A DNA stretch of 64,000 bases, from NCBI RefSeq assembly GCF_017114945.1, contig NZ_JABXKQ010000037.1:31174-95173 (forward strand). The letters are read 5' to 3'. The notes below the pieces were generated by a model, which saw nothing but the letters and a program-made list of their open reading frames with translations, had not been told where the DNA came from and made no database searches. How positions within the stretch are numbered: position 1 is the first letter of the stretch; every line of letters starts with the position of its first letter. Position numbers and translations under genes: made by a program. Positions 55,984 through 64,000 of this stretch are shown one piece after another. The DNA is from Nostoc sp. JL34 (lineage in GTDB: Bacteria > Cyanobacteriota > Cyanobacteriia > Cyanobacteriales > Nostocaceae).

Positions 55984-56526
55984 TCAACTTCCAAAAATTA
56001 AAGCATCCAGCGAATAAGCACCAGGGCCTAAAACTGCGATCGCAATTAGCATGACGCAATACATAAAAGCCTTTTCCCAACTTGGCGGTTCACCTTGTCC
56101 TAAAGCACCCTGATACTGTTCTTCAGGAATTAAGTATGGATCTTGGGCTACAAAAGGCTTACTTCCAGAGATGTGTAAATATATCGCAAAAATCATTGAG
56201 CAGAGAATGGGCAAAGTTGCTAAAAGTGTGAGGAATCCAATAATCAGAAAAATTCCGCCACCTAACATCGATGCAGCTGATAAAAAGCAAAGAAAGACAG
56301 GCGTTTGTAGAGACTCAGCCCACTGGCGAAGATGGGTTATCTTGGGATAGCCATGTAATATAAACAACCAGCCAAGGCTAACTCTTAGTAGTAAAAGCGC
56401 CAATCCGGGAAATCCCTCAGGATACACAGGAGAGAGGGAACTTAACAAGTGGGGACTTAGCTGTGGGAAATTAAATGCAGCTAGGAAAAAAGCGATCGCT
56501 ACACCCAACCCAAATTGATAAATCAT
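55984..56526 (-). CDS. DoxX-family membrane protein
   Basis: 180 residues with four hydrophobic segments; LLRVSLGWLFILHGYPKITHLRQW is the DoxX/SURF4-like signature. DoxX-type proteins are quinone-linked or redox membrane subunits in several bacteria. Its ATG overlaps the stop of the SMP-30 gene by four bases, so the two are coupled. Confidence 0.82.
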   Translation of the reverse strand: MIYQFGLGVAIAFFLAAFNFPQLSPHLLSSLSPVYPEGFPGLALLLLRVSLGWLFILHGYPKITHLRQWAESLQTPVFLCFLSAASMLGGGIFLIIGFLTLLATLPILCSMIFAIYLHISGSKPFVAQDPYLIPEEQYQGALGQGEPPSWEKAFMYCVMLIAIAVLGPGAYSLDALIFGS

Positions 56527-57422
56527 AGTTGTACACCACGGGTATTAAAGTCGATAACATATAAGGAATGACCGGCTGTGATAAATAGGCGATCGCCTTC
56601 CTTACCACCGAAAGTTAGGTTAGCAGATGTCTCCGGTACAAAAATTTTTCCCAGCCGAGTCCCGTCAGGGGCGTATATCTGCACACTGTCTTGAGAACTA
56701 GTAAAAACATTGCCATGTTCGTCAACCCGGAGTCCATCCGGTTGTCCTGGCTCAATGATTGCGAACACACGCCCATTTTTTAGATTGCGATCAACCTCGT
56801 ACACCCGAATATGATGAGGCCCCCCAGGAATATTAAACGCAGCTGTATCTGAAACATACAGCAGGCTTTCATCTGGACTGAAAGCCAGCCCATTAGGGCG
56901 GATCATGTCTGTTACTACAGGATAAATCTCACCAGTTGCCGGGTCAAAGCGATACACGTAACTTCCGGGTTGTTCTTGTTCGCCGCCGTAACCTTGGTTT
57001 GGCTCAGTGATCCCATAGGGCGGATCGGTGAACCAAATTGTGTTGTCACTTTTGACTACCAAATCATTTGGACTGTTCAGGCGTTTGTTCTGGTAGCGAT
57101 CGACTAAAACTTGCCATTCATTATCATGTTCGCGTCGGATAATAGCACGCAGACCGGATGAACACGCAACTAGACGACCTTCTAAATCGCGGTAATTACC
57201 ACTTTGATAATCAGATGGCGATCGCAGGACGCTGACACCATCGGTAGAACTCCAGCGTAACAGGCGGTTGCCGTGAGCGTCGCTCCAGACAACGCTATCA
57301 TCTTCGTGGAAGTAAACAGGCCCCTCGCTATGAACGGCACCGTTAGCTAGCTCCTGGAGTGAAGCACCGGGGCGTAAAATAGCAAGGAGGCGATCGTCAT
57401 AAATCTCAATGGCTTCAGCCAT
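56523..57422 (-). CDS. SMP-30/gluconolactonase-family protein
   Basis: 299-residue six-bladed beta-propeller: SEGPVYFHEDDSVVWSDAHGNRLLRW, LVACSSGLRAIIR, NSPNDLVVKSDNTIWFTDPPYG, RPNGLAFSPDESLLYVSDT and PDGLRVDEHGNVFTSS, which supply the metal ligands. It hydrolyses sugar lactones such as gluconolactone. GGAG is seven bases before the ATG. It is coupled to DoxX and near a glucose-dehydrogenase-like SDR, which fits a glucose oxidation route. Confidence 0.9.
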   Translation of the reverse strand: MAEAIEIYDDRLLAILRPGASLQELANGAVHSEGPVYFHEDDSVVWSDAHGNRLLRWSSTDGVSVLRSPSDYQSGNYRDLEGRLVACSSGLRAIIRREHDNEWQVLVDRYQNKRLNSPNDLVVKSDNTIWFTDPPYGITEPNQGYGGEQEQPGSYVYRFDPATGEIYPVVTDMIRPNGLAFSPDESLLYVSDTAAFNIPGGPHHIRVYEVDRNLKNGRVFAIIEPGQPDGLRVDEHGNVFTSSQDSVQIYAPDGTRLGKIFVPETSANLTFGGKEGDRLFITAGHSLYVIDFNTRGVQL

Positions 57423-57853
57423 AAGAATCTCCTGTTATTTAACTTGGTTACTGGCGATCAATGGCAGGTTCAAGTTAATACCTATTTAATTTTTATAAAT
57501 ATTAAATATGCCTAATTTACATCATATATAAACATAGATGAAATTAAAATGAAATATTAGCTTTTATTTCGGTATAAATGAAAATTAAGCCATTAGATAG
57601 AGTCTATAATTTGAGATTGCGTGTTAGGAAAGATTACTCATAGCACTTCTAATTGGTGGTTCGATAATTTCCATAATTCCCACAAGATTGCTATATATCC
57701 AAAGGCTGAACTTATCATTTTAGAGATATACCATTGATGAGTTGAAAAAATCACAGTTTGTGACATAAAGTAAAACTTGTATGCAAAAACTATCTGAATA
57801 TTTCTCAATTAATCAGCTTGGCATGAATTGTTCATAATTAAGAGAAATAGCGT
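57423..57853. other. Divergent promoter region between SMP-30 and SDR genes
   Basis: About 430 bases without a gene, AT-rich. It should hold promoters of both transcription units. No conserved box recognised. Confidence 0.4.
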
Positions 57854-58651
57854 ATGGATCTTGGTATTAAAGGTAAAGTCGCTGTAATTACTGGAGGTGA
57901 TTCCGGCATTGGTAAAGCGACAGCGAAACTACTCGCTCAGGAAGGTGTAAAGGTTACTATTCTTGATAAGACTTCCGAAAATCTTGAACTCGCGGCTGAG
58001 GAATTAAGAAAGTCTGGAGAAATATTTACGGTTCAGGCAGACCTCACTAAACCTGAAGAAATCGAAGCTGCCAAAGAGCAAATTTTGAAGCGTTTCGGAA
58101 CTGTTGACATTCTTGTTCATGCGGCAGGAATTACAGGTGCTACGGGAGATTTCCTCGAACTGAGTGATGAGGAGTGGTACAAGACAATTGAGGTTGACTT
58201 GATGGCGACGGTACGCACCTGTCGCGCTTTTATTGGGGCGATGCGTAAAAGTGGTTGGGGCAGAGTTATTCTCATCAGTTCGGAAGATGCACTACAGCCC
58301 TACCCAGAAGAGATACCTTACTGCGCTTGCAAAGCAGCGGTACTGAATCTTGCTAAAAATTTATCTAAAGCTTATGCAAAAGATGGCGTATTAGTAAATG
58401 CAGTTTCTCCTGCCTATATCGCCACCCCAATGACTGACGCAATGATGGAAAAGCGCTCAAAAGAACTGGGTGTCAGTTTTAATGAGGCAATTGACAGTTT
58501 CCTTGATGAACAGCGCCCTCACCTCGAACTCAAACGACGTGGCAAACCCGAAGAAGTAGCGGCTGTAATTGCATTCCTTTGTTCTGAGCAATCAAGCTTT
58601 GTGGTTGGTTCCAACTATCGGGTAGATGGTGGCTCGGTTGCGAGTTTGTAA
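57854..58651 (+). CDS. Short-chain dehydrogenase/reductase
   Basis: 265 residues: TGGDSGIGKATAK cofactor loop, AAG in VHAAGITG, catalytic Ser in ILISSEDA, and YCACK (Tyr/Lys), then SPAYIATPMT. The active site is complete. Substrate unknown; the context suggests a sugar or polyol. Confidence 0.87.
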   Translation: MDLGIKGKVAVITGGDSGIGKATAKLLAQEGVKVTILDKTSENLELAAEELRKSGEIFTVQADLTKPEEIEAAKEQILKRFGTVDILVHAAGITGATGDFLELSDEEWYKTIEVDLMATVRTCRAFIGAMRKSGWGRVILISSEDALQPYPEEIPYCACKAAVLNLAKNLSKAYAKDGVLVNAVSPAYIATPMTDAMMEKRSKELGVSFNEAIDSFLDEQRPHLELKRRGKPEEVAAVIAFLCSEQSSFVVGSNYRVDGGSVASL

Positions 58652-59026
58652 GCAAAGCAAGTTTAAAGGAAACTAGTAGTCCATTAATGGATGAATAAGT
58701 TTGTAGTCAGGACTTTAGTCCTTAGCTTATAGAAGTACTACGTAACGTCAGGCAGGTTAATTTTTACAACTTGGATGCATCAAAGTTGCAGATCAATCCA
58801 TCAAAATACAGCGAAAGAGAGAAAGGTTTTCCCAGATGATTAAATTGGTGTTCTAGCCTCAAATCCAGTATGCAAGTTCTTTGTTGTTATATCAATTCTT
58901 AATTCATAATGAAGGAGTGTAAAACCTTGCATCCATACTCAGATTGCATCTGCTTTTCTGGGTTGGAATCTATTGCTAGATTTGAAAGAATTGGTATAAC
59001 TCTTATTCTTAACTTAAGAGTTGATT
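58652..59026. other. Intergenic region with a small palindrome
   Basis: About 370 bases with no gene. AGGACTTTAGTCCT near 58708-58721 is a dispersed Nostoc palindrome and may end the SDR transcript. Confidence 0.5.
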
Positions 59027-60646
59027 ATGAAACAGATAGAAGCAATTGTTGCCAATGTCAACGATCTAAATGATGGTGAAATGCGACAGGTATCTGTCAG
59101 CGAGATAAAAATTTTACTGAGTCGAATAGATGGAAAGTTTTACGCCGTCAGCGCACACTGCACTCATGATGGCGCACCACTGGCAGATGGGGTACTAAGT
59201 GGGGATCATGTTGTTTGCCCCTGGCATAGTGCCTGTTTTAACGTGACGACTGGCGATCAACAAGAGCCACCTGGCTTGGATTCTTTAGCTGGTTATGAGG
59301 TACGAATTGAAGGTGAAAACGTCATTGTCAGCGTACCAGAGCAAACTACAGGATTGCGTAGCTTGCCGCCGCAGGTATCGCCTGCAATGGCGCAATTCAA
59401 CCCCAGCGTTGATGGACGCACATTTGTGATTTTAGGCGCAGGTGCAGCCGGGATTCATGCCGCAGAAGCGTTGCGAGTAACTGGATATCAAGGGCGAATC
59501 GTCATGATTACTCAGGAAGATCAGCTACCCTACGAGCGCACCAAGCTGAGTAAAGACTACTTCACTGGTAAAATATCTTCCGAGGAAATGCCCCTGCGAT
59601 CGCCCGATTTTTTCCAAGAACACGCCATTGAAGTGTTGTTGAATCACCAAGTTGAACAGGTGCAAACAACAAATAAAGCGATCGCCTTTACTAATGGAGA
59701 TTCGTTAACTTATGATGCCTTGCTGGTAGCAACAGGAGGAAAACCACGCCTGTTAGATATTCCTGGCGCAGACTTGCAAAACATTTTCACATTACGCACT
59801 TTTGCTGATGCTGATCGCATTTTGACAGCCATCAAGCAAAAAGGACAAGCGGTAGTCATTGGCTCCAGTTTTATCGGCATGGAAACGGCAGCCGGGCTGA
59901 GTCAGCACGGCTTACAAGTAACTGTGATCTCGCCGGATTCTGTACCTTTTAAGAAAATTCTTGGCGAGGAAATCGGTAAAATCTTTCAGCAAGTTCACGA
60001 GGAAAAGGGCGTTTCCTTTAAGTTTGGTAGAAAAGCGGTTGAATTTGCTGGTAACGGCAAGGTAGAAGCTGTAGTTTTAGATAATGGCGATCGCTTGCAA
60101 GCAGATATCGTAATCATCGGCGTTGGTGTAGAACCTGCAACAGATTTTCTTCAAGGTGTCGAATTGCATCCCAAAGATCGCAGTGTTGTTGTTGATGAAT
60201 ACTTACGTGCAGGTGATGGAATCTACGCCGCAGGTGATATAGCCCGTTATCCCGATTGGCGTACAAGCGAATCGATTCGCGTTGAACATTGGCGAGTCGC
60301 AGCACAGCAAGGGCGAATTGCAGCTCATAACATGGCAGGTAAAGCTGTTAAATTTAGAGGAATTCCCTTTTTCTGGACGATGCAATTCAAATTTTCGTTG
60401 CGCTATATTGGACACGCCCAAAGTTGGGATGAAATGATTGTAGATGGGGATTTGCAAAAACAGCAATTCGTTGCTTTTTACATCAAAAACAATCAAGTCT
60501 TGGCAGTTGCAACCAGTAATCGGGATACAGAAGCAGCAGCTATCTCGGAATTAATGCGCTTGAACCAGATGCCAACTGTTGAAGAATTACGGCACGGTGC
60601 GGTTGATTTGATTCATAAACAGCCTCAAATTAGTAGCAAGCGCTAG
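59027..60646 (+). CDS. Rieske-domain NAD(P)/FAD-dependent reductase (AIFM3/ferredoxin-reductase-like)
   Basis: About 539 residues. Residues 1-105 form a Rieske [2Fe-2S] domain with CTH (Cys45, His47) and CPWH (Cys64, His67). A linker follows, then a class I flavin reductase: FAD site VILGAGAAGIHAAEALR, YERTKLSKDYF, NAD site AVVIGSSFIGMETAAGL and the C-terminal FAD site IYAAGDIARYPD. It passes electrons between NAD(P)H and an iron-sulfur partner. The linker (about residues 108-122, LRSLPPQVSPAMAQF) is written by a dispersed Nostoc repeat. ATG 59027; a TTG two codons upstream is open. Confidence 0.9.
   Translation: MKQIEAIVANVNDLNDGEMRQVSVSEIKILLSRIDGKFYAVSAHCTHDGAPLADGVLSGDHVVCPWHSACFNVTTGDQQEPPGLDSLAGYEVRIEGENVIVSVPEQTTGLRSLPPQVSPAMAQFNPSVDGRTFVILGAGAAGIHAAEALRVTGYQGRIVMITQEDQLPYERTKLSKDYFTGKISSEEMPLRSPDFFQEHAIEVLLNHQVEQVQTTNKAIAFTNGDSLTYDALLVATGGKPRLLDIPGADLQNIFTLRTFADADRILTAIKQKGQAVVIGSSFIGMETAAGLSQHGLQVTVISPDSVPFKKILGEEIGKIFQQVHEEKGVSFKFGRKAVEFAGNGKVEAVVLDNGDRLQADIVIIGVGVEPATDFLQGVELHPKDRSVVVDEYLRAGDGIYAAGDIARYPDWRTSESIRVEHWRVAAQQGRIAAHNMAGKAVKFRGIPFFWTMQFKFSLRYIGHAQSWDEMIVDGDLQKQQFVAFYIKNNQVLAVATSNRDTEAAAISELMRLNQMPTVEELRHGAVDLIHKQPQISSKR
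59354..59387. repeat. Dispersed Nostoc repeat inside the Rieske-FAD reductase gene
   Basis: TTGCGTAGCTTGCCGCCGCA followed by GGTATCGCCTGCAA shares the GCGTAG...GCCGCAGGtATCGC core with intergenic copies at 39616 and 43081. It sits exactly at the join between the Rieske and FAD domains and keeps the reading frame. Confidence 0.7.
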
Positions 60647-60654
60647 CAGAGTTT

Positions 60655-60680
60655 GTATTGAGCGTTTAAGCGCTCAATAC
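60655..60680 (+). terminator. Hairpin after the Rieske-FAD reductase gene
   Basis: GTATTGAGCG-tttaag-CGCTCAATAC, a perfect 10-bp stem eight bases after the stop. No T-run follows, so termination strength is uncertain. Confidence 0.5.
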
Positions 60681-60759
60681 AGCACTTTAGTACTGACTAG
60701 GAACCAGTTAAACTAATTAGGTTCAAGATAAAAATAATTTGCAACCTCCTGCATAATAT

Positions 60760-62334
60760 ATGATGAACATCACAGAACACTACGACATCATCATTATCGG
60801 TACGGGAGCAGGTGGAGGTACATTGGCTCACCGCCTCGCACCTACAGGTAAAAAAATTCTAGTGCTGGAACGAGGCGACTTTTTGCCGAGAGAGAAAGCT
60901 AACTGGAATCCGCAGGAAGTCTATCAAAAACATCGCTACCATACTGATGAGCAATGGTATAACAAGGAAGGCAAGGCATTTAAGCCCCAGACCGGTTACT
61001 GGGTTGGTGGCAATACTAAACTCTACGGTGCAGCCTTAATTCGATTGCGGGAACGGGATTTTGAAAGGGTAATTCATAAAGGAGGAATTTCTCCAGAATG
61101 GCCGCTCAAGTACTCAGACTTTGAGCCATACTACACGCAAGCAGAAAAGCTGTATGACGTGCATGGACAAGAAGGAGAAGACCCCACCGAACCACCTCGC
61201 AGTGAACCATATCCCTATCCGCCAGTCAGTCATGAGCCAGATATGCAGTCCCTTGCTGATGGCATCCGCGAACTAGGTTATTATCCATTTCACCTACCAC
61301 TAGGATTAAAGCTTAATGAAAGCGATCGCACCAAGAGTCCCTGTATTCGCTGCGATACTTTTGACGGATATCCCTGTCTTGTAAATGCAAAAGCCGATGC
61401 TGATATTAATGCCATTCGTCCTAGCCGCGAAATGTATACCAATTTCACCCTTTTAACTAATGCCAAAGTCTTGCGGCTGCATACCAGTGAGTCGGGGCGA
61501 GAAGTGACGAAGGTAGAAACTGAAATTGCCGGGGAAAAACATTGGTTTGCAGGCGATATTGTGGTTGTTGCCTGTGGTGCTGTCAACTCAGCCGCTTTGC
61601 TGTTACGCTCTGCTAATGACAAACATCCCAACGGATTAGCAAACAGTTCCGATCAGGTGGGGCGGAATTTCATGAAGCAACTGGAAACGGCTATAGTTTC
61701 CATACATTTAGAGGTGAATCACGCCAACTTTCAAAAAACGATCGCTATTAACGATTTTTACTGGGGAGAGCCAGATTTTCCTTACCCGATGGGTATGGTG
61801 CAGAATACGGGCAATGTGCTAGCAGATATGATTCCCGCAGAAGCACCCCCACTGATGGCACCATTTGTCAAGCTGATTCCTAATTATGAGCGCCATTTGC
61901 TGGCCGAGCGATCGGTTGGTTGGTGGTTGCAAACAGAAGATTTACCAGATCCGAATAATCGGGTTCGGGTGGTGGGTGACAAGATTCACGTTGACTATAC
62001 ATTGAATAATACCGAAGCAAGCGATCGCTTAATCCATCGCTGGACATCTATACTCAAGTCAATCTCTCACTGCGCTAAAAACGTCCTACCATTTAGCCTT
62101 TATCCGCGGACTCAGCTACCAGAACAAGCAGTTGCTCATCAATGTGGTAGTTGTCGATTTGGCACAGACCCCAAAACCTCAGTCCTTGACATCAATTGCC
62201 GTACCCATGATATCGATAATCTCTATGTGGTAGATAGTAGTTTCTTTCCCTCGAATTCCGGTGCTAACCCGACATTAACAATTATGGCCAATGCGTTGCG
62301 CGTTGGCGACCTACTTGCAGCGGCGCTTCACTGA
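60760..62334 (+). CDS. GMC-family FAD oxidoreductase
   Basis: 524 residues: N-terminal FAD site YDIIIIGTGAGGGTLAHRL, ERGDFLPREK, substrate domain with a cysteine cluster (SPCIRCDTFDGYPC), ACGAVNSAALLLRSAND, and the C-terminal HQCGSCRFGTDPKTSVLDINCRTHDIDNLYVVDSSFFPSNSGANPTLTIMANALR typical of GMC oxidases and dehydrogenases. It oxidises an alcohol or sugar. The Cys-rich insert is unlike glucose oxidase and suggests a metal or disulfide role. It follows the Rieske reductase by about 110 bases. Confidence 0.9.
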   Translation: MMNITEHYDIIIIGTGAGGGTLAHRLAPTGKKILVLERGDFLPREKANWNPQEVYQKHRYHTDEQWYNKEGKAFKPQTGYWVGGNTKLYGAALIRLRERDFERVIHKGGISPEWPLKYSDFEPYYTQAEKLYDVHGQEGEDPTEPPRSEPYPYPPVSHEPDMQSLADGIRELGYYPFHLPLGLKLNESDRTKSPCIRCDTFDGYPCLVNAKADADINAIRPSREMYTNFTLLTNAKVLRLHTSESGREVTKVETEIAGEKHWFAGDIVVVACGAVNSAALLLRSANDKHPNGLANSSDQVGRNFMKQLETAIVSIHLEVNHANFQKTIAINDFYWGEPDFPYPMGMVQNTGNVLADMIPAEAPPLMAPFVKLIPNYERHLLAERSVGWWLQTEDLPDPNNRVRVVGDKIHVDYTLNNTEASDRLIHRWTSILKSISHCAKNVLPFSLYPRTQLPEQAVAHQCGSCRFGTDPKTSVLDINCRTHDIDNLYVVDSSFFPSNSGANPTLTIMANALRVGDLLAAALH

Positions 62335-62357
62335 ACGATTGAAATAAAATTGTCTAC

Positions 62358-62382
62358 AGAGATGTAGCAGTGCTACGTCTCT
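62358..62382 (+). terminator. Dispersed palindrome after the GMC gene
   Basis: AGAGATGTAGCA-g-TGCTACGTCTCT pairs over 12 bp with one wobble, 24 bases after the stop. A known kind of Nostoc palindrome; possible transcript end. Confidence 0.5.
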
Positions 62383-62454
62383 AGAATGGTTTTAAATAAC
62401 GCATATTTAATTTCTAGAGATGTCTGTTAGTAAAATCAAAAAGGACGAAAGATT

Positions 62455-62838
62455 ATGACGAATGATGAACGGCAAATTACACCGCAACAACAACCACAGA
62501 TTCCATCTCAACCAGATGATTTAGAAGCGACAGATTCACCTCATCCCCTGGCTACAAGTCTAGGTGCTGTGGGAGGTGGCGTTGTAGGAGCCGCACTGGG
62601 TCGCTCCATTGGTGGTAAGGTGGGTGCTGCAATTGGTGTAGTTGCAGGGGCAATTACTGGTGGCGTTGCAGCCCAGAAGTTGGCAGGTTCCGCTGGAGAA
62701 TTCATTGAAGAACTCCAGCCAACAATTACATTGGGATTAGGAGCGAATCACAAATCAATTGAACTACCCGATCACTATTCTTGGGAAGAATTACAAGCAT
62801 TATCAAAACCACAGGGTGGAGAAATTCAACTCAGCTAA
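62455..62838 (+). CDS. Glycine-zipper domain protein
   Basis: 127 residues. A Gln/Pro-rich start, then a glycine-zipper membrane-associating segment (LGAVGGGVVGAALGRSIGGKVGAAIGVVAGAITGGVAAQ, about residues 37-77) with no signal peptide, and a soluble tail. AGGA lies ahead of the ATG. Such proteins are often stress-induced and membrane-associated; exact role unknown. Confidence 0.8.
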   Translation: MTNDERQITPQQQPQIPSQPDDLEATDSPHPLATSLGAVGGGVVGAALGRSIGGKVGAAIGVVAGAITGGVAAQKLAGSAGEFIEELQPTITLGLGANHKSIELPDHYSWEELQALSKPQGGEIQLS

Positions 62839-62887
62839 ACCCAAGATTTAAGTTATTGCAAACGATTCAGCAATCAGAGAAAGCTAT

Positions 62888-63085
62888 ATGAGTTCTCTGG
62901 ATAATTTTAACCACCATCATCCCCTGCTGTTCTCAATCGCCTACCGAATGCTGAGTACCGTAACCAATGCCGATGATATGGTGCAATAAACCTTTCTGCA
63001 CTGGCAACAAACAACGAGCAAAACAGTTCGTTCAGCAAAGACTTATTTGGCAACAATCATTACTCGGCTCTGCATTGACCATTAA
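62888..63085 (+). pseudogene. Remnant of an ECF41/SigJ-like sigma factor
   Basis: The frame starting at ATG 62888 reads MSSLDNFNHHHPLLFSIAYR then MLSTVTNADDMVQ, an in-frame TAA (62987-62989), and continues TFLHWQQTTSKTVRSAKTYL and ATIITRLCIDH before a second TAA. This is the sigma region 2 of an ECF41-type factor (VQETFLRWQQ in intact members as I recall, so GAA became TAA). Region 4 and the C-terminal extension are missing. It is therefore a dead, truncated gene. Confidence 0.8.
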
Positions 63086-63210
63086 GGATGTGTTGTAAAA
63101 ATAGTTATGTAGCAAAATATGTTAAGGACATCTAACTTTAAACATTCCATTAGTACTAGAATTATTTTTTATTTTTTTAATAGTACTAACTTCACTCGAA
63201 GACTAAAAAT

Positions 63211-63984
63211 ATGGTCAATCTAGAAGCTGAAGATCGCAAACAATTAATAACTCTCCTAAAAGATTTACCAGAACTGGCTACAGAGCGATCGCGTCAGCAA
63301 ATTTTGGAGCTAGCAGGTCTGAAACAGTTAATACCCATGATCAATCTTTCGGGTGCTTCATTTGTGGCAGTTAGTGAGATCGTTAGCTATCTATCTAATT
63401 ACGGGCGTTTAACTTATGACGATGAGGCACTGGGGCAGTTATTGAATACTTTGAAAAGTCTTACGGGAATGCAGCAGCAAGAGTTTTTGGATATGCTGCT
63501 GACAAAGTATGACATGATGACCCCGATCGCAAGATTACCTGCTATCAATGAGTGGCGAGGGGGAAAAACGACTTCAGATGTATTAGAGAAAATAATTGGT
63601 GAGAATACTCTACGCCCAATCTCATTTTTACAGCAGGGACTTCAGGTAGCGCGGTCAGTTGCCTATATTGGGGTAAGAACTAGCCAAGAACGCTGGTCAG
63701 GAACCGGATTTCTTGTGGCTCAAGATTTATTGTTGACCAATAATCATGTTCTGCCTAGCTCAAATCTACTGGCAGATACAATTTTTCGTTTTAACTACGA
63801 AGAGAATTTTCAGGGAGAAGCTCAACAAACTGATGAGTATCGCCCTAAATCCAATGGAGCTTTTCATACTAACCAAGCTCTTGATTACACTTTAGTTCAA
63901 CTTGGAGGAGAACCTGGAAAAAAATGGGGTTGGTTGCCACTTACATATAGAACCCATTTGACATCTTTTACTGTGTTGAAGTAA
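63211..63984 (+). CDS. Truncated trypsin-like protease with effector-associated-type N-terminal domain
   Basis: 257 residues. Residues 1-95 form a helical domain (QLITLLKDLPELATERSRQQILELAGLKQLIPMINLSGASFVAVSEIVSYL) of the effector-associated type found in bacterial conflict systems; I cannot fix the subtype. A linker leads to a trypsin-like domain with WSGTGFLVAQDLLLTNNHVL (His) and ALDYTLVQL (Asp). After LPLTYR the sequence becomes THLTSFTVLK and stops, so the GSSGSP-type serine segment is missing. The protease is thus inactive unless the remainder lies beyond the window edge in another frame. It is probably a pseudogene fragment. Confidence 0.75.
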   Translation: MVNLEAEDRKQLITLLKDLPELATERSRQQILELAGLKQLIPMINLSGASFVAVSEIVSYLSNYGRLTYDDEALGQLLNTLKSLTGMQQQEFLDMLLTKYDMMTPIARLPAINEWRGGKTTSDVLEKIIGENTLRPISFLQQGLQVARSVAYIGVRTSQERWSGTGFLVAQDLLLTNNHVLPSSNLLADTIFRFNYEENFQGEAQQTDEYRPKSNGAFHTNQALDYTLVQLGGEPGKKWGWLPLTYRTHLTSFTVLK

Positions 63985-64000
63985 AGTGAGCGCAAAAGTT

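Overview
This window is chromosomal DNA of a filamentous, heterocyst-forming cyanobacterium of the Nostoc type. The grounds are: very frequent GCGATCGC (HIP1) octamers; a phycocyanin rod operon; an uptake hydrogenase hupSL with its tandem-heptamer intergenic hairpin; a cyanobacterial-type gshA; and many Nostoc-style heptanucleotide tandem repeats and dispersed palindromes. No CRISPR array, rRNA or intact transposase was seen.

Layout. 1-3.0 kb: the tRNA-proximal end of an integrative element. It has a tyrosine recombinase with an in-frame TGA, a 58-residue gene and two small unknown genes, and it abuts a tRNA-Met(CAT). 3.1-8.3 kb: a LysM/M23 murein hydrolase with a TTG start, trmL and gshA. 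8.7-16.0 kb: a translationally coupled pair, a giant SF1 helicase carrying an IF-2 N-terminal domain and a PLD-motif protein; a histone-deacetylase-like gene lies just upstream. This is the best candidate in the window for an undescribed system and looks like a split relative of helicase-plus-PLD antiphage systems. 16.1-26.0 kb: an MscS channel, a metal ABC transporter operon, an MBL-fold protein, a VOC protein, an SLH protein, an alpha/beta hydrolase and a Ser/Thr kinase. 26.1-32.3 kb: uptake hydrogenase hupSL and a PutA-like bifunctional proline catabolic enzyme. 32.6-40.7 kb: an HD-type hydrolase, the phycocyanin operon cpcB-cpcA-cpcC-cpcC-cpcD-cpcE-cpcF, and a methyltransferase divergent from it. 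40.9-43.0 kb: a sulfonate-type binding protein and a hydrolase. 43.1-48.9 kb: hopanoid side-chain genes hpnH and hpnA, with an RND pump overlapping hpnA and a divergent HpnG-like nucleosidase. 49.0-62.8 kb: a carbohydrate/redox cluster (cupin, GH15 glucoamylase, CDF transporter, two SDRs, VOC, DoxX, SMP-30 lactonase, Rieske-FAD reductase, GMC oxidoreductase, glycine-zipper protein). 62.9-64.0 kb: a dead SigJ/ECF41-like sigma factor and a truncated trypsin-like protease with an effector-associated-type N-terminal domain.

How the genes fit together. The cpc operon makes and chromophorylates (CpcE/F) phycocyanin and the linkers that stack it into rods. HupSL recycles H2 from nitrogenase, and a TGT-N10-ACA NtcA-like site lies upstream of hupS. 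HpnH and HpnG carry out successive steps of adenosylhopane metabolism. The carbohydrate/redox cluster could act in sugar oxidation under stress, but that is inference.

A recurring theme is that the short repeats of this genome have landed inside coding regions in frame. They lie in the interdomain linkers of PutA, the RND pump and the Rieske-FAD reductase, and at the C-terminus of the small VOC protein. Several start codons were moved from the longest-frame position to one supported by a ribosome-binding site or family alignment; these are noted gene by gene. All functional assignments come from reading motifs and remembered families; no database search was run.
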